Assembly: GCF_001690525.1 (NCBI RefSeq)
Contig: NZ_LZGT01000050.1
Location: forward strand, 1-64,000
DNA length: 64,000 nt
Source: Gilliamella sp. App6-5
GTDB lineage: Bacteria; Pseudomonadota; Gammaproteobacteria; Enterobacterales; Orbaceae
Direction: 5' to 3'
The translations under genes and the position numbers were made by a program. Under the pieces are notes generated by a model. That model was given only the letters and a program-made list of their open reading frames with translations, was not told where the DNA came from and did no database searches. Of the stretch, positions 41,135 to 52,924 are shown piece by piece (the stretch's first letter is position 1; each line of letters begins with the position of its first letter).

Positions 41135-41674
41135 ATGGCGAAACTGCATGATTACTACAAAGCACAGGTAGTAAATAAACTGCAAGAACAGTTTGGCTAC
41201 AAATCTGTCATGCAAGTCCCTCGGATCGAAAAGATCACCTTGAATATGGGTGTGGGTGAAGCAATTACTGATAAGAAATTATTAGATAATGCGGTTGCAG
41301 ATTTAGCTGCAATCAGTGGTCAAAAACCGCTTGTCACAAAAGCACGCAAATCAGTTGCTGGTTTTAAAATCCGTCAAGGGTATCCTATTGGTTGTAAAGT
41401 CACTTTACGTGGCGAACGTATGTGGGAATTTTTTGAACGTCTAGTTTATATTGCTCTTCCTCGTACTCGAGATTTTCGTGGTTTAAGCGCAAAATCTTTT
41501 GATGGTCGTGGTAACTATAGCATGGGTGTTCGTGAGCAAATCGTTTTCCCTGAAATCGATTATGATAAAGTTGATCGTGTTCGTGGTTTAGATATTACTA
41601 TCACAACAAGTGCACAATCAGATGAAGAAGGCCGAGCTTTATTATCTGCCTTTAACTTCCCATTTCGTAAGTAA
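41135..41674 (+). CDS. rplE: 50S ribosomal protein L5
   Basis: ATG 41135 ([20 protein letters not shown]) with TTGGAGTGTACG upstream gives 179 residues, as in E. coli; an in-frame ATG 12 bases earlier overlaps that ribosome site. L5 carries 5S rRNA with L18 and L25. Conserved TLNMGVGEA and RGRGNYS-like ([11 protein letters not shown]) segments are present. Confidence 0.98.
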   Translation: MAKLHDYYKAQVVNKLQEQFGYKSVMQVPRIEKITLNMGVGEAITDKKLLDNAVADLAAISGQKPLVTKARKSVAGFKIRQGYPIGCKVTLRGERMWEFFERLVYIALPRTRDFRGLSAKSFDGRGNYSMGVREQIVFPEIDYDKVDRVRGLDITITTSAQSDEEGRALLSAFNFPFRK

Positions 41675-41685
41675 GGTAGGGCATA

Positions 41686-41991
41686 ATGGCTAAACAATCA
41701 ATGATTGAACGCGATAAAAAACGCGTAAAGCTAGCAGAAAAATATTTTGCAAAGCGTCAAGAATTAAAAGCGATTATCTCTGATCTTAATGCATCAGATG
41801 AAGATCGTTGGAATGCAGTGCTTAAATTGCAAACGCTTCCTCGTGATTCTAGTCCATCACGTCAACGTCGTCGTTGTCGTCAAACTGGTCGTCCTCATGG
41901 CGTCCTTCGTAAGTTTGGTTTAAGTCGTATTAAGGTTCGTGAGTCAGCCATGCGTGGTGAGATTCCTGGTCTTAAAAAGGCAAGTTGGTAA
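41686..41991 (+). CDS. rpsN: 30S ribosomal protein S14
   Basis: A 101-residue S14 of the long type without zinc-binding cysteine pairs (only one Cys, in [12 protein letters not shown]), ending [20 protein letters not shown]. It follows rplE by 11 bp. No second zinc-dependent paralogue is visible in the window. Confidence 0.98.
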   Translation: MAKQSMIERDKKRVKLAEKYFAKRQELKAIISDLNASDEDRWNAVLKLQTLPRDSSPSRQRRRCRQTGRPHGVLRKFGLSRIKVRESAMRGEIPGLKKASW

Positions 41992-42008
41992 TCAGGGGAG
42001 TGTTATAG

Positions 42009-42401
<393 letters not shown>

Positions 42402-42412
42402 GGGAGAAAAAG

Positions 42413-42946
42413 ATGTCTCGTGTTGCAAAAGCACCTGTCGTTGTTCCTGCTGGCGTAGAGGTAAAACTCAATGGTCAGGTAATTACGATTAAAGGTAAAA
42501 ATGGCGAGTTATCTCGCACAATAAATAATGCTGTTGTGATTAATCAAGAAGAAGGTCAAATTAAATTTGCTCCTCGTGATGGTTTTGCAGATGCTTGGGC
42601 TCAAGCAGGTACTGCTCGCGCATTGATTAACGCAATGGTTATTGGTGTTACTGAAGGTTTTACTAAAAAACTTCAGCTAGTTGGTGTCGGTTATCGTGCA
42701 CAAGTTAAAGGTAATGCAATTGGTTTATCTCTTGGATATTCACATCCAATTGAACATCAATTACCTGCAGGTGTAACAGCTGAATGTCCTTCTCAAACTG
42801 AAATCGTGCTAAAAAGTGCTGATAAACAGTTAATTGGACAAGTAGCTGCTGATATCCGTGCTTATCGTCGTCCTGAGCCTTATAAAGGTAAAGGTGTTCG
42901 TTACGCAGATGAAGTTGTGCGTACTAAAGAAGCTAAGAAAAAGTAA
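42413..42946 (+). CDS. rplF: 50S ribosomal protein L6
   Basis: A 177-residue L6 with two similar RNA-binding domains; the C-terminal [18 protein letters not shown] motif is diagnostic. It lies near the sarcin-ricin loop. It is in tight spc-operon context, 9 bp before rplR. Confidence 0.98.
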   Translation: MSRVAKAPVVVPAGVEVKLNGQVITIKGKNGELSRTINNAVVINQEEGQIKFAPRDGFADAWAQAGTARALINAMVIGVTEGFTKKLQLVGVGYRAQVKGNAIGLSLGYSHPIEHQLPAGVTAECPSQTEIVLKSADKQLIGQVAADIRAYRRPEPYKGKGVRYADEVVRTKEAKKK

Positions 42947-42955
42947 GGTAACACT

Positions 42956-43309
42956 ATGGATAAGAAATCAGCTCGTATCCGTCGTGCAACTAAAGCGCGT
43001 CGCAAGATGCATGAACTACTTGCAACTCGCTTAGTGGTTCACCGCACTCCGCGTCATATTTATGCGCAGATTATCGCACCAAACGGATCAGAAGTACTGG
43101 CAGCTGCTTCTACATTAGAAAAAGCTATCAGTGAAAGTTTAAAATACACCGGAAACAAAGATGCAGCAGCGGCGGTTGGTAAAGCAATTGCTGAACGTGC
43201 ATTAGCGAAAGATATCAAAGAAGTTTCATTTGATCGTTCAGGTTTCCAATATCATGGTCGAGTTCAGGCGCTAGCAGATGCTGCTCGCGAAGCTGGCCTA
43301 CAGTTCTAA
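42956..43309 (+). CDS. rplR: 50S ribosomal protein L18
   Basis: A 117-residue L18 ([21 protein letters not shown]-terminal [20 protein letters not shown]). It binds 5S rRNA with L5. It follows rplF by 9 bp and precedes rpsE by 14 bp. Confidence 0.98.
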   Translation: MDKKSARIRRATKARRKMHELLATRLVVHRTPRHIYAQIIAPNGSEVLAAASTLEKAISESLKYTGNKDAAAAVGKAIAERALAKDIKEVSFDRSGFQYHGRVQALADAAREAGLQF

Positions 43310-43314
43310 GGTAG

Positions 43315-43824
<510 letters not shown>

Positions 43825-43830
43825 TTAACC

Positions 43831-44010
43831 ATGGCAAAAACAATTAAAATTACACAGACTCGTAGTTCTATTGGTCGTCTACCGAAGCACAAAGCGACGT
43901 TAGTTGGTCTTGGATTACGTCGTATTGGTCATACTGTTGAGCGTGAGGATACTCCGGCTATTCGCGGTATGGTAAACCAAGTTTATTACATGGTTAAAGT
44001 AGAGGAGTAA
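43831..44010 (+). CDS. rpmD: 50S ribosomal protein L30
   Basis: A 59-residue L30, short but complete: [20 protein letters not shown], then [19 protein letters not shown] and a YYMVKVEE ending. It lies in the expected spc position between rpsE and rplO, with GGGGTAATTACC before the ATG and 5 bp to rplO. Confidence 0.97.
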   Translation: MAKTIKITQTRSSIGRLPKHKATLVGLGLRRIGHTVEREDTPAIRGMVNQVYYMVKVEE

Positions 44011-44015
44011 TAGTA

Positions 44016-44450
44016 ATGCGTTTAAATACTTTATCTCCTGCGGAAGGTTCAAAGCATGCACCAAAACGTTTGGGCCGAGGAATCGGTTCTGGACTAGGTA
44101 AAACAGGTACCCGTGGTGTTAAAGGTCAAAAATCTCGTTCAGGCGGTGGCGTTCGTCGCGGCTTTGAAGGTGGTCAAATGCCTTTATATCGTCGTTTACC
44201 AAAATTTGGTTTTACCTCACGTAAAGCTCTAGTTACAGCTCAAGTTCGTCTTTCTGATTTGATGAAAGTCGAAGGCGATATTGTTGACCTAAATAGCTTG
44301 AAAGTTGCTAATGTGATTAATTCACATATCGAATATGCAAAAATTATGTTATCTGGTGAGGTAACTAAACCAGTAACTGTTCGTGGTATTCGAGTAACTA
44401 AAGGTGCTAAAGCTGCAATTGAAGCTGCTGGCGGAAAAATTGAGGAATAA
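44016..44450 (+). CDS. rplO: 50S ribosomal protein L15
   Basis: A 144-residue L15 ([58 protein letters not shown]). It has the basic N-terminal extension and globular C-terminal domain of the family. It precedes secY by 8 bp. Confidence 0.98.
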   Translation: MRLNTLSPAEGSKHAPKRLGRGIGSGLGKTGTRGVKGQKSRSGGGVRRGFEGGQMPLYRRLPKFGFTSRKALVTAQVRLSDLMKVEGDIVDLNSLKVANVINSHIEYAKIMLSGEVTKPVTVRGIRVTKGAKAAIEAAGGKIEE

Positions 44451-44458
44451 TTAGAAAG

Positions 44459-45799
44459 ATGGCAAAGCAACCAGGATTAGATTTTCAAAGTGCACGAAGT
44501 GGTAGTGGTGAGCTTAAAAGACGTTTGATGTTTGTGCTTTTGGCACTTATTGTTTTTCGTCTTGGCTCTTACATTCCTGTTCCTGGTATTGATACTAAAG
44601 CGTTATCGGATTTGTTAACGAAAGCATCGTCTGATGGTATCGTTAGTATGTTCAATATGTTCTCTGGTGGTGCTTTAAGCCGTGCTTCAATTTTTGCTTT
44701 AGGGATAATGCCTTATATTTCTGCATCAATTATCGTGCAGTTATTAACGTCAATTAGCCCTAAACTTGCAGAATTGAAGAAAGAAGGTGAATCGGGTCGT
44801 AAAAAAATTAGTCAGTACACTCGTTATGGCACGCTTGCCTTAGCAATTGTACAGGCAGTTGGTATTGCGACTGGTTTGCCGAATATTCCTGGTTATGAAG
44901 AAGTTGTGATTAATCCGGGATTTTCTTTCTATTTTGTTGCATCGGTTAGCTTAGTTACTGGCACTATGTTTCTTATGTGGCTAGGTGAACAGATCACAGA
45001 GCGAGGTGTAGGTAATGGTATTTCCATCATTATCTTTGCGGGTATCGTGGCTGGTCTACCTCATGCAATATATGAAACAATTGAACAAGCTCGTTCTGGT
45101 TCATTGCATCCGATTTTATTATTAGTAGTTGCTGCATTGGTGATTGGTGTAACCTATTTTGTTGTGTTTGTTGAACGTGGTCAACGACGTATTGTTGTTA
45201 ACTATGCACAAAGGCAGCAAGGTCGCCGTGTTTACGCGGCACAAAGTACACATTTACCATTAAAAATTAATATGGCAGGTGTTATTCCAGCAATATTTGC
45301 CTCGACAATTGCTATGTTACCGTCAATGATGGCTTCTTGGTTTCAAGGGGATGGTGAAGGATGGAGATATATTATTGTACTTATTAAGCAATATTTTTCT
45401 CATGAGCAACCATTATACATAATCTTTTTTGCAGCAGCGATTGTCTTCTTTTGTTTCTTTTATACAGCATTGGTTTTCAATCCAAGAGAAACAGCAGATC
45501 AGCTTAAAAAATCTGGTGCATTTATTCCAGGTATTCGCCCAGGTGAACAAACATCTAAGTATATCGACAAAGTGATGACTCGTTTAACGCTAATTGGCGC
45601 AATCTACATTACTTTTGTATGTTTGGTACCAATGTTTATGACAAGTGCAATGAATGTTCCTGTTCAATTTGGTGGAACATCTTTATTAATTGTTGTTGTT
45701 GTAATCATGGATTTTATGGCACAAGTACAGACTTTAATGATACCAAATCGTTATGAGTCAATGTTAAAGAAAGCGAACCTTAAAGGCTACGGTCGATAA
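44459..45799 (+). CDS. secY: Protein translocase subunit SecY
   Basis: A 446-residue protein with ten membrane segments. Family signatures include the plug region after [30 protein letters not shown], the cytosolic loop ending [20 protein letters not shown], and the C-terminal [16 protein letters not shown]. It forms the SecYEG channel for secretion of the signal-peptide proteins seen here (PpiA, Slt, TssJ, the FAD oxidase and possibly the adhesin). It is in the canonical place after rplO. Confidence 0.98.
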   Translation: MAKQPGLDFQSARSGSGELKRRLMFVLLALIVFRLGSYIPVPGIDTKALSDLLTKASSDGIVSMFNMFSGGALSRASIFALGIMPYISASIIVQLLTSISPKLAELKKEGESGRKKISQYTRYGTLALAIVQAVGIATGLPNIPGYEEVVINPGFSFYFVASVSLVTGTMFLMWLGEQITERGVGNGISIIIFAGIVAGLPHAIYETIEQARSGSLHPILLLVVAALVIGVTYFVVFVERGQRRIVVNYAQRQQGRRVYAAQSTHLPLKINMAGVIPAIFASTIAMLPSMMASWFQGDGEGWRYIIVLIKQYFSHEQPLYIIFFAAAIVFFCFFYTALVFNPRETADQLKKSGAFIPGIRPGEQTSKYIDKVMTRLTLIGAIYITFVCLVPMFMTSAMNVPVQFGGTSLLIVVVVIMDFMAQVQTLMIPNRYESMLKKANLKGYGR

Positions 45800-45825
45800 G
45801 TTAGCCAGAAGTTACGGAGAAAAAA

Positions 45826-45939
45826 ATGAAAGTTCGTGCTTCAGTCAAGAAATTATGCAGAAATTGTAAAATCATTAAACGTAATGGCATTGTTCGTGTT
45901 ATTTGCGTTGAAGGTAAACACAAGCAACGTCAAGGTTAA
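45826..45939 (+). CDS. rpmJ: 50S ribosomal protein L36
   Basis: A 37-residue L36, one shorter than E. coli L36: [20 protein letters not shown], then [17 protein letters not shown]. The zinc ligands Cys11, Cys14, Cys27 and His32 are intact. It is the last spc gene; ACGGAGAAAAAA gives the ribosome site. Confidence 0.97.
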   Translation: MKVRASVKKLCRNCKIIKRNGIVRVICVEGKHKQRQG

Positions 45940-45964
45940 TTTATTTAGCCGAAAAGTTGCGCTT

Positions 45965-45992
45965 TTGCATATTTTTCTTGCCAAAGTATAGT
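45965..45992 (+). promoter_or_regulatory. alpha operon promoter
   Basis: TTGCAT (45965-45970), 16-bp spacer, TATAGT (45987-45992). The segment TTGCATATTTTTCTTGCCAA is nearly identical to the corresponding E. coli alpha-operon region. Confidence 0.7.
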
Positions 45993-45995
45993 AAA

Positions 45996-46014
45996 GCTGG
46001 CTAGAATAGCCAGC
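45996..46014 (+). terminator. Conserved hairpin between spc and alpha operons
   Basis: GCTGGCTAGAATAGCCAGC forms a hairpin with a 7-bp GCTGGCT/AGCCAGC stem followed by CTAGTTTTATTTG. The same hairpin lies between rpmJ and rpsM in E. coli. It may end spc transcripts or attenuate the alpha operon. Confidence 0.65.
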
Positions 46015-46026
46015 CTAGTTTTATTT

Positions 46027-46111
46027 GTGAATTCACTGTTTGAGTATCCTGAAAACGGGCTTTTCAGTATGGTGAATTCGCTAAACATTAACAATAAAGG
46101 AGTGCATAGTG
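46027..46111 (+). ncRNA. alpha operon leader, S4-binding pseudoknot (alpha_RBS type)
   Basis: The segments TTCACTGTTTGAGTATCCTG, AAAACGGGCTTTTCAGTATG and AGGAGTGCATAGTG are nearly identical to the E. coli alpha-operon leader, which folds into a pseudoknot over the rpsM GTG start. S4 (rpsD, in this operon) binds it and traps the initiation complex. Confidence 0.88.
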
Positions 46112-46465
46112 GCCCGTATAGCAGGCATTAACATTCCTGATCAACAACATGCTGTAATTGCTCTACAAGCAATTTATGGAATTGGAAGTACTCGTGCTAA
46201 GACTATTTGTGCTCAAGCGGGTATTCCTGAACATGTGAAGATCAGAGAACTATCTGAAGATCAGATTGAAACGTTACGTGAACAAGTCGCTAAATTCACA
46301 GTTGAAGGTGATTTACGACGTGAAGTAACTATGAGTATCAAGCGTTTATTAGACCTTGGTTGTTATCGTGGCATGCGTCATCGTCGTGGACTACCAGTCC
46401 GTGGCCAACGCACAAAGACTAACGCTCGTACCCGTAAGGGACCGCGTAAGCCAATCAAGAAATAA
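46109..46465 (+). CDS. rpsM: 30S ribosomal protein S13
   Basis: A 118-residue S13 with a GTG start at 46109, as in E. coli, preceded by [32 protein letters not shown] and the C-terminal basic tail ([20 protein letters not shown]) are typical. It is the first gene of the alpha operon and its start lies within the S4-responsive leader. Confidence 0.97.
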   Translation: MARIAGINIPDQQHAVIALQAIYGIGSTRAKTICAQAGIPEHVKIRELSEDQIETLREQVAKFTVEGDLRREVTMSIKRLLDLGCYRGMRHRRGLPVRGQRTKTNARTRKGPRKPIKK

Positions 46466-46480
46466 TTGAGGTATAATTAA

Positions 46481-46870
<390 letters not shown>

Positions 46871-46893
46871 TTTTTTAAACATTGAATGTTTAG

Positions 46894-47532
<639 letters not shown>

Positions 47533-47557
47533 AGTTTAGCACTTAAGAGAGGACATA

Positions 47558-48547
47558 ATGCAGGGTTCTGTAACAGAGTTTTTAAAACCTCACCTAGTTG
47601 ATGTTGTTCAATACAGCCAAACACATGCTAAAGTGACTTTAGAGCCACTTGAACGTGGTTTTGGTCACACTTTAGGTAATGCACTGCGCCGCATTTTATT
47701 ATCATCTATGCCGGGATATGCAGTAACCGAAGTTGAAATTGACGGTGTTCTGCATGAGTACAGTACTAAAGAAGGCGTTCAAGAAGATGTACTTGATATT
47801 TTGCTTAATTTAAAAAAATTAGCAGTACGAGTACATACTAAAGATGATGTGATGCTGACTTTAAACAAATCAGGTATTGGTGCCGTAACAGCATCTGATA
47901 TCACTCATGATGGTGATGTTGAAATTGTTAATCCTGATTTAGTAATTTGTCATCTTACTGATGCCAATGCTTCAATTAGTATGCGTATTCGTGTACAACG
48001 AGGACGTGGTTATGTCCCTGCTTCTGCTCGCGTTAAGTCAGAAGATGAAGAGCGACCAATTGGTCGTCTGTTAGTTGATGCATGTTATAGCCCTGTCGAG
48101 CGTATTGCTTATTCTGTTGATGCTGCTCGTGTGGAACAACGTACGGACTTAGATAAACTTGTTATCGATATGGAAACCAATGGTACTATCGATCCTGAGG
48201 AATCTATTCGTCGTGCATCAACTATTTTGGCTGAACAACTTGAAGCTTTCGTTGATTTACGTGATGTGCGTCAACCAGAAGTGAAAGAAGATAAACCGGA
48301 GTTTGATCCAATCCTTTTACGTCCAGTAGATGATTTGGAATTAACTGTTCGGTCTGCTAATTGCTTAAAAGCAGAAGCAGTTCATTATATTGGTGATTTA
48401 GTACAACGTACCGAAGTTGAGTTACTTAAAACCCCTAATCTTGGTAAGAAATCACTTACTGAAATTAAGGATGTACTCGCATCTCGTGGTTTATCTTTAG
48501 GCATGCGTCTTGAGAACTGGCCACCAGCAAGTATCGTTGAAGACTAA
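47558..48547 (+). CDS. rpoA: RNA polymerase alpha subunit
   Basis: A 329-residue alpha subunit, the same length as E. coli. The N-terminal dimerisation domain has [20 protein letters not shown]; the C-terminal domain has [20 protein letters not shown] and the [16 protein letters not shown] helix-hairpin-helix that contacts UP elements and activators. It lies between rpsD and rplQ as in other gammaproteobacteria. Confidence 0.98.
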   Translation: MQGSVTEFLKPHLVDVVQYSQTHAKVTLEPLERGFGHTLGNALRRILLSSMPGYAVTEVEIDGVLHEYSTKEGVQEDVLDILLNLKKLAVRVHTKDDVMLTLNKSGIGAVTASDITHDGDVEIVNPDLVICHLTDANASISMRIRVQRGRGYVPASARVKSEDEERPIGRLLVDACYSPVERIAYSVDAARVEQRTDLDKLVIDMETNGTIDPEESIRRASTILAEQLEAFVDLRDVRQPEVKEDKPEFDPILLRPVDDLELTVRSANCLKAEAVHYIGDLVQRTEVELLKTPNLGKKSLTEIKDVLASRGLSLGMRLENWPPASIVED

Positions 48548-48576
48548 GATAAAATTTATATAAGAAGGATAAAGTT

Positions 48577-48963
48577 ATGCGCCATCGTAAAAGTGGTCGT
48601 CAACTGAACCGAAATAGCAGCCATCGTCAAGCAATGTTTCGTAACATGACTAGTTCACTTGTTGAACATGAAATCATCAAAACTACATTGCCTAAAGCAA
48701 AAGAGTTGCGTCGTGTTGTTGAACCGTTAATTACGCTAGCCAAAAGCGATAGCGTAGCTAATCGCCGTCTGGCTTTTGCTCGTATCCGTGATAAAGATAC
48801 AGTTAAAAAATTATTTTCAGATTTAGGTCCACGTTTTGCTACCCGTCCAGGTGGTTATGTACGTATTTTAAAATGTGGTTTCCGTGATGGAGATAATGCA
48901 CCAATGGCTTATATTGAATTAGTTGACCGCCCTGCAGTAGAAGCAGAAGCAGCAGCTGAATAA
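48577..48963 (+). CDS. rplQ: 50S ribosomal protein L17
   Basis: A 128-residue L17 ([40 protein letters not shown]), ending with an Ala/Glu-rich tail. It is the last alpha-operon gene, 29 bp after rpoA and 20 bp before a strong terminator. Confidence 0.98.
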   Translation: MRHRKSGRQLNRNSSHRQAMFRNMTSSLVEHEIIKTTLPKAKELRRVVEPLITLAKSDSVANRRLAFARIRDKDTVKKLFSDLGPRFATRPGGYVRILKCGFRDGDNAPMAYIELVDRPAVEAEAAAE

Positions 48964-48983
48964 TTATTAAATCATTGTGTATT

Positions 48984-49007
48984 AAAACCGGCTATAGGCC
49001 GGTTTTT
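48984..49007 (+). terminator. alpha operon terminator
   Basis: AAAACCGGC - TATA - GGCCGGTTTTTT, a GC-rich stem with a T6 tail directly after rplQ: a textbook intrinsic terminator. Confidence 0.93.
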
Positions 49008-49154
49008 TATTTTCTAATTTAGATTGATCGTCATTACCTTAATTTACAGTCCGTTAAACTTATTAAGGGAATGCTATCTACTAAGCGGTATCCAAGATAT
49101 TAGTGATTGGGTAGATAAATTTGCAAATGGCAATGATTTGCTGTACAAGCATCA

Positions 49155-49358
49155 TTAATAATGTGGCGGTGGGGTTTCTTCAGATAAATTTGCAATATTT
49201 GATGCCTGAGTAGCTTGTAGTTTTTGGGACAATAGCGTCAATTGTTCTTTTAATTTACTGATATCTGCCTGAAGGCGTGTCACCATTTGGTTTAACTCTT
49301 CAATGGTGACTTCTTGAAAGGCAACTTTAGTTTCAAGTAGTTCTAGTTGTTTATTCAT
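49155..49358 (-). CDS. slyX: SlyX family protein
   Basis: A 67-residue coiled-coil protein. It has the SlyX pattern: [19 protein letters not shown], a heptad-like middle, and the conserved C-terminal tail EETPPPHY. In E. coli slyX lies next to slyD; here radC separates them. Function remains undefined in the family. It is on the minus strand, convergent with rplQ. Confidence 0.92.
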   Translation of the reverse strand: MNKQLELLETKVAFQEVTIEELNQMVTRLQADISKLKEQLTLLSQKLQATQASNIANLSEETPPPHY

Positions 49359-49417
49359 AAAAATCGTTCATGTATAAATTATTAGGTAATAAACTACATT
49401 GTAAGTAAAAATAACGA

Positions 49418-50086
49418 TTAAATCCATCCGCGTTCAGCAAAAGAGACGTACTCACCTTTTCCGATCACGATATGATCAACTATTCGAATATCAATTAAGT
49501 TACATACTTGTTCGATTTTTTGGGTGAGAATACGATCAGCTTGACTTGGTTCTGACATTCCTGAAGGATGATTATGCGCTAAAATTAAAGCTGCTGCATT
49601 ATGTTGTAATGCTCTCCTTGCTATTTCGCGTGGGTGTACTTCTACACAATTATAGGTACCGATAAACATCTCTTCAGAATAAATAACATAATTTTGATTA
49701 TCTAAAAAAATCACCATAAAAACCTCTTGATCTTTATTCGCTAATCGACTTGCTAAATAGTGATACGTTAGAGTTGGTGAGGTAAGCGAGTTTTCTTTGG
49801 TCATTTTTACTTTTAAATATCGATATGAAAGTTCGACAACCGCTTTTAATTGTGTGTATTTGGCTGTACCTAATCCTTTTTTTTGGCAAAAATCATTATG
49901 GCTTGCATTTATTAGATGATAGACTGAACCAAACTCATTTAATAATTTTTGCGATAACTCTAAAACTGGTAAATTACGCGTGCCAGTGCGTAAAAAAAGA
50001 GCCAGTAATTCTGCATCACTGAGTGTTTCAACTCCAAATTTCAAAAGCTTTTCACGTGGCATTAATGTAACTGGTTGTGAAGGCAT
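49418..50086 (-). CDS. radC: RadC family JAB-domain protein
   Basis: A 222-residue protein with an N-terminal helix-hairpin-helix (LSDAELLALFLRTGTRNLPV and QKKGLGTAKYTQLKAVVELS) and a C-terminal JAMM metalloprotease-like domain. The JAMM residues are present: Glu121, HNHPSG at 171-176 and Asp184 in SQAD. Despite the historical name, a DNA-repair role is not supported in E. coli, and the substrate is unknown. It lies upstream of slyX on the same strand. Confidence 0.94.
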   Translation of the reverse strand: MPSQPVTLMPREKLLKFGVETLSDAELLALFLRTGTRNLPVLELSQKLLNEFGSVYHLINASHNDFCQKKGLGTAKYTQLKAVVELSYRYLKVKMTKENSLTSPTLTYHYLASRLANKDQEVFMVIFLDNQNYVIYSEEMFIGTYNCVEVHPREIARRALQHNAAALILAHNHPSGMSEPSQADRILTQKIEQVCNLIDIRIVDHIVIGKGEYVSFAERGWI

Positions 50087-50213
50087 AATTGTTAGGTTCC
50101 AATAATTGTAAAATTCAGATTATTAAAGGAAAAATTAGCAAGGTAAAATAATAATGTAAAATATTGGGAGTTATTTCACAACTTATTAAGTAAAATGGAA
50201 TAGATGGCAAATA

Positions 50214-50235
50214 AAAAGCGCTATACAGCGCTTTT
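50214..50235 (-). terminator. slyD terminator
   Basis: AAAAGCGC - TATACA - GCGCTTTT, 24 bp past the slyD stop; on the minus strand it is followed by TTATTTGCC after the T-run. Confidence 0.85.
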
Positions 50236-50258
50236 ATAATTTCATTTTAATAGGTGGA

Positions 50259-50834
50259 TTAGTGACAACCACATCCTCCATGACCACCGCCACAGCATCC
50301 AGTGCTTTCATCATCTTCGTCTTCATGAGAATGACCGCCACAGCCACAACCACCGTGTCCGTGATCATGTCCATGTTCACCATGAATATGACCATGAGCG
50401 ATTTCGTCTTCTGTTGCCTCACGGATAGCTAATATTTCAACATTAAATTTTAGATCTTGCCCAGCAAGCATGTGATTGCCATCAACGGTAACGTTATCGC
50501 CATCGATAGCGGTAATTTCAACTGGTAAAGAACCTTGATCAGTATCAGCAAAAAAACGCATGCCCACTTCAAGTTCATCAACACCGACAAACACATCACG
50601 AGGAACATTTTGTACAAGTGCATCGTTAAAATCGCCATAGGCATTAATTATTTCAACTTCAAATTTATCACCAACTTGATGACCTTCTAGCGCTTTTTCA
50701 AGATCTTGTAATAGATTACCAGCACCTTGTAGATATTCCAGTGGTGCAGCAGCGGTTGCTTCGTCAACTAAGACTCCGTCTGTAGTACGCACTTGATACG
50801 CCATACTCACTACTGTATTTTTTGCTATTTTCAT
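50259..50834 (-). CDS. slyD: FKBP-type peptidyl-prolyl isomerase SlyD
   Basis: A 191-residue protein. The FKBP/insert-in-flap chaperone part (residues 1-148) includes LVDEATAAAPLEYLQGAGNL and VEVTI-like strands; the tail from ~148 is rich in His, Cys, Gly and Asp (GHIHGEHGHDHGHGGCGCGG, then more), a metal-binding region. SlyD acts as a prolyl isomerase and chaperone and supplies nickel for hydrogenases in E. coli; no hydrogenase genes occur here. The low-complexity tail also yields a false overlapping frame. Confidence 0.95.
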   Translation of the reverse strand: MKIAKNTVVSMAYQVRTTDGVLVDEATAAAPLEYLQGAGNLLQDLEKALEGHQVGDKFEVEIINAYGDFNDALVQNVPRDVFVGVDELEVGMRFFADTDQGSLPVEITAIDGDNVTVDGNHMLAGQDLKFNVEILAIREATEDEIAHGHIHGEHGHDHGHGGCGCGGHSHEDEDDESTGCCGGGHGGCGCH

Positions 50835-50982
50835 TTTTTCTCCAACAAACTGTTACCGTGCAAATTGGCATAGATTTTAACGGAAAAAACAGTATATGTA
50901 TTCTAAATTTTATGTTTTTGTTCAAAACTTACAAAAGAATAATATAAGTAACTAAGATAGTAATTTGATATTAAATATAATT

Positions 50983-51018
50983 AAAAAGGCGCAAACATTA
51001 ATGGTTTAGCGCCTTTTT
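50983..51018 (-). terminator. fabI terminator
   Basis: AAAAAGGCGC ... GCGCCTTTTT with an inner AAACATT/AATGGTTT complementarity, 19 bp after the fabI stop. The A and T flanks suit both strands; it most likely serves fabI. Confidence 0.85.
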
Positions 51019-51037
51019 TATATATAATGAGAATTAC

Positions 51038-51826
51038 TTATTTGAGTTCTAACTCATTCATTGCTGCGATGCTGAATCCGCCATCAACGTGAATTACTTC
51101 ACCGGTAATGCCTGAAGCTAAATCAGAACATAAAAATGCTGCTGAATTGCCGACATCCTCAGTGGTCACTGTGCGACGAATTGGGGTTACTGATTCACAG
51201 TGAGATAACATTTTTTTGAAATCTTTAATCCCTGATGCGGCAAGCGTACGAATTGGTCCAGCTGAAATGGCATTCACACGTACCCCTTCTGGTCCCATTG
51301 CATTTGCCATATAGCGCACATTGGCTTCGAGTGACGCTTTAGCAAGCCCCATCACATTATAGTTAGGAATTGCACGTTCAGCGCCAAGGTAAGAAAGCGT
51401 AACCAATGCAGAGCCTGGATTTAACATTGATCGGCATGCTTTAGCCATGGCTACAAAGCTGTAAGAGCTGATATCGTGAGCAATTGAAAAACCTTCACGA
51501 GTCACAGCATTAACATAATCTCCATCTAATTGATCACCTGGGGCGAAAGCGATAGCGTGGACAAAACCGTCGAATTTATCCCATGTTTTTGCCAGTTCAG
51601 TAAATAGTTCTGTGATGCTTTCATCATGTACAACATCGCAAGGTAGAACGATTTTTGAACCAAAATCAGCGGCAAACTCCTCAACACGTCCTTTTAATTT
51701 ATCGTTTTGGTAAGTAAAAGCGAGTTCAGCACCCTCACGATGCATAGATTGTGCAATACCGTAAGCAATAGAACGGTTACTTGCAACACCCGTAACAAGT
51801 ATACGTTTGCCTGTTAAAAATCCCAT
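51038..51826 (-). CDS. fabI: Enoyl-[acyl-carrier-protein] reductase FabI
   Basis: Start ATG 51826 ([20 protein letters not shown]) has GAGGAACAATTT before it and gives 262 residues, the E. coli length; 8 further in-frame codons upstream cover that ribosome site. The short-chain reductase has the NADH loop [11 protein letters not shown] and catalytic Tyr146, Tyr156 and Lys163 in [18 protein letters not shown]. It performs the last step of fatty-acid elongation and is the triclosan target; residues around the site look wild type. Confidence 0.97.
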   Translation of the reverse strand: MGFLTGKRILVTGVASNRSIAYGIAQSMHREGAELAFTYQNDKLKGRVEEFAADFGSKIVLPCDVVHDESITELFTELAKTWDKFDGFVHAIAFAPGDQLDGDYVNAVTREGFSIAHDISSYSFVAMAKACRSMLNPGSALVTLSYLGAERAIPNYNVMGLAKASLEANVRYMANAMGPEGVRVNAISAGPIRTLAASGIKDFKKMLSHCESVTPIRRTVTTEDVGNSAAFLCSDLASGITGEVIHVDGGFSIAAMNELELK

Positions 51827-51973
51827 AAATTGTTCCTCTAATGTTTTCACTATATAGTCTAGGATGGTGAAGATTATATGTTGATCAAGCCAACTTCGCT
51901 ACAATAAATTTATGTTTCGCTATTTGTTATTATTTTATCTGGTGTCAGTGCGAGTTGTTTAGACGTTTAATAA

Positions 51974-51990
51974 TTGACTATAATAGTCAA
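51974..51990. promoter_or_regulatory. 17-bp palindrome upstream of tehB, possible operator
   Basis: TTGACTA - TAA - TAGTCAA, perfect 7-bp arms. It lies in the divergent region between fabI and the tehB-like gene. The left arm also offers a -35-like TTGACT. It looks like an operator, but no cognate regulator can be named. Confidence 0.45.
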
Positions 51991-52020
51991 CTATTGCTCT
52001 ATTTTAAGGATGATATTATT

Positions 52021-52881
52021 TTGGAAAATTTAGTTAATTATAAAATGTTACCCGTTTGGGATGCTAAAAAATTACCACAAGTATTTTGTGAAAAATACCA
52101 TATCCAAGAGGGAGCATGGGTAAAGTTACACATTATTGCGGGTAGTTTAGATTGTGAGATATTAACTGAGCAAGGCGAGATGAAAAGTCAACACTATTAT
52201 GATATGTTGCATCAACCACCACTCATATCACCGTTGCAGTGGTACCGTATTACTAAGGTATCGGATGATCTACAGTGCCAGTTTGCGTTTTATTGTCAGC
52301 CTGAGGACTATACTCATAAAAAATACCAGATGACTAAAACACATTCTGAAGTGGTGTTGGCTTGCCAATTTATCCCTAAAGGTAAAGTATTAGATCTTGG
52401 TTGTGGCTCTGGTCGTAATTCGCTTTATTTGCAATTATTAGGTTTTGACGTCAACGCTGTTGATAAATCGGAACAGAGTATTAATAATTTACAGCAGATT
52501 ATTCATAATGAGAATCTAAACCATATCAATGCTTCTCTCTATGATATTAACCAAGCCAACTTAAAAGGTGAATATGATTTCATTATCTCAACGGTTGTAA
52601 TGATGTTTTTACAACCAGATAAAATCCCAGATATTATTCATAATATGCAGGCTATCACCAAACGTGGCGGTTATAATCTTATCGTCTGTGCAATGTCAAC
52701 GGCTGACTATCCTTGTTCTGTGGGATTTTCATTCACATTTAAAGAACAACAATTACTCAATTATTATCAAGGTTGGGAAATTCTAAAATACAATGAAAAT
52801 ATTGGTCAATTACATAAAACTGATATTTATGGTAATCGTATAAAATTGAGATTTGCAACGCTGTTAGCGAGAAAACGATAA
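52021..52881 (+). CDS. tehB: TehB-like SAM-dependent methyltransferase with N-terminal DUF1971-type domain
   Basis: I choose TTG 52021 (MENLVNYKMLPVWDAKKLPQ): AAGGATGATATTAT precedes it, it aligns with TehB N-termini, and it gives 286 residues, the size of Haemophilus-type TehB. The open frame reaches back to a TTG at 51955. Residues 1-95 form a cupin-like TehB/YeaR domain (VFCEKYHIQEGAWVKLHIIA); the methyltransferase domain holds VLDLGCGSGRNSLYL (127-133 core). It detoxifies tellurite and, in Haemophilus, contributes to oxidant resistance. No tehA is adjacent. Confidence 0.85.
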   Translation: MENLVNYKMLPVWDAKKLPQVFCEKYHIQEGAWVKLHIIAGSLDCEILTEQGEMKSQHYYDMLHQPPLISPLQWYRITKVSDDLQCQFAFYCQPEDYTHKKYQMTKTHSEVVLACQFIPKGKVLDLGCGSGRNSLYLQLLGFDVNAVDKSEQSINNLQQIIHNENLNHINASLYDINQANLKGEYDFIISTVVMMFLQPDKIPDIIHNMQAITKRGGYNLIVCAMSTADYPCSVGFSFTFKEQQLLNYYQGWEILKYNENIGQLHKTDIYGNRIKLRFATLLARKR

Positions 52882-52911
52882 ATATTACAGGATAAAATAT
52901 CCTGTAATATT
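52881..52911. terminator. 14-bp perfect inverted repeat between tehB and fmt
   Basis: AATATTACAGGATA - AAA - TATCCTGTAATATT, starting at the last base of the tehB stop. It lies between convergent genes, so a bidirectional terminator is most likely, although the T-run is short. Confidence 0.7.
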
Positions 52912-52924
52912 TCAGTTTGGATGC

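Noticed and set aside
50234-50422. 62-codon minus-strand frame inside the slyD end
   Set aside because: Shadow of the repetitive His/Gly/Cys codons of the SlyD metal-binding tail.
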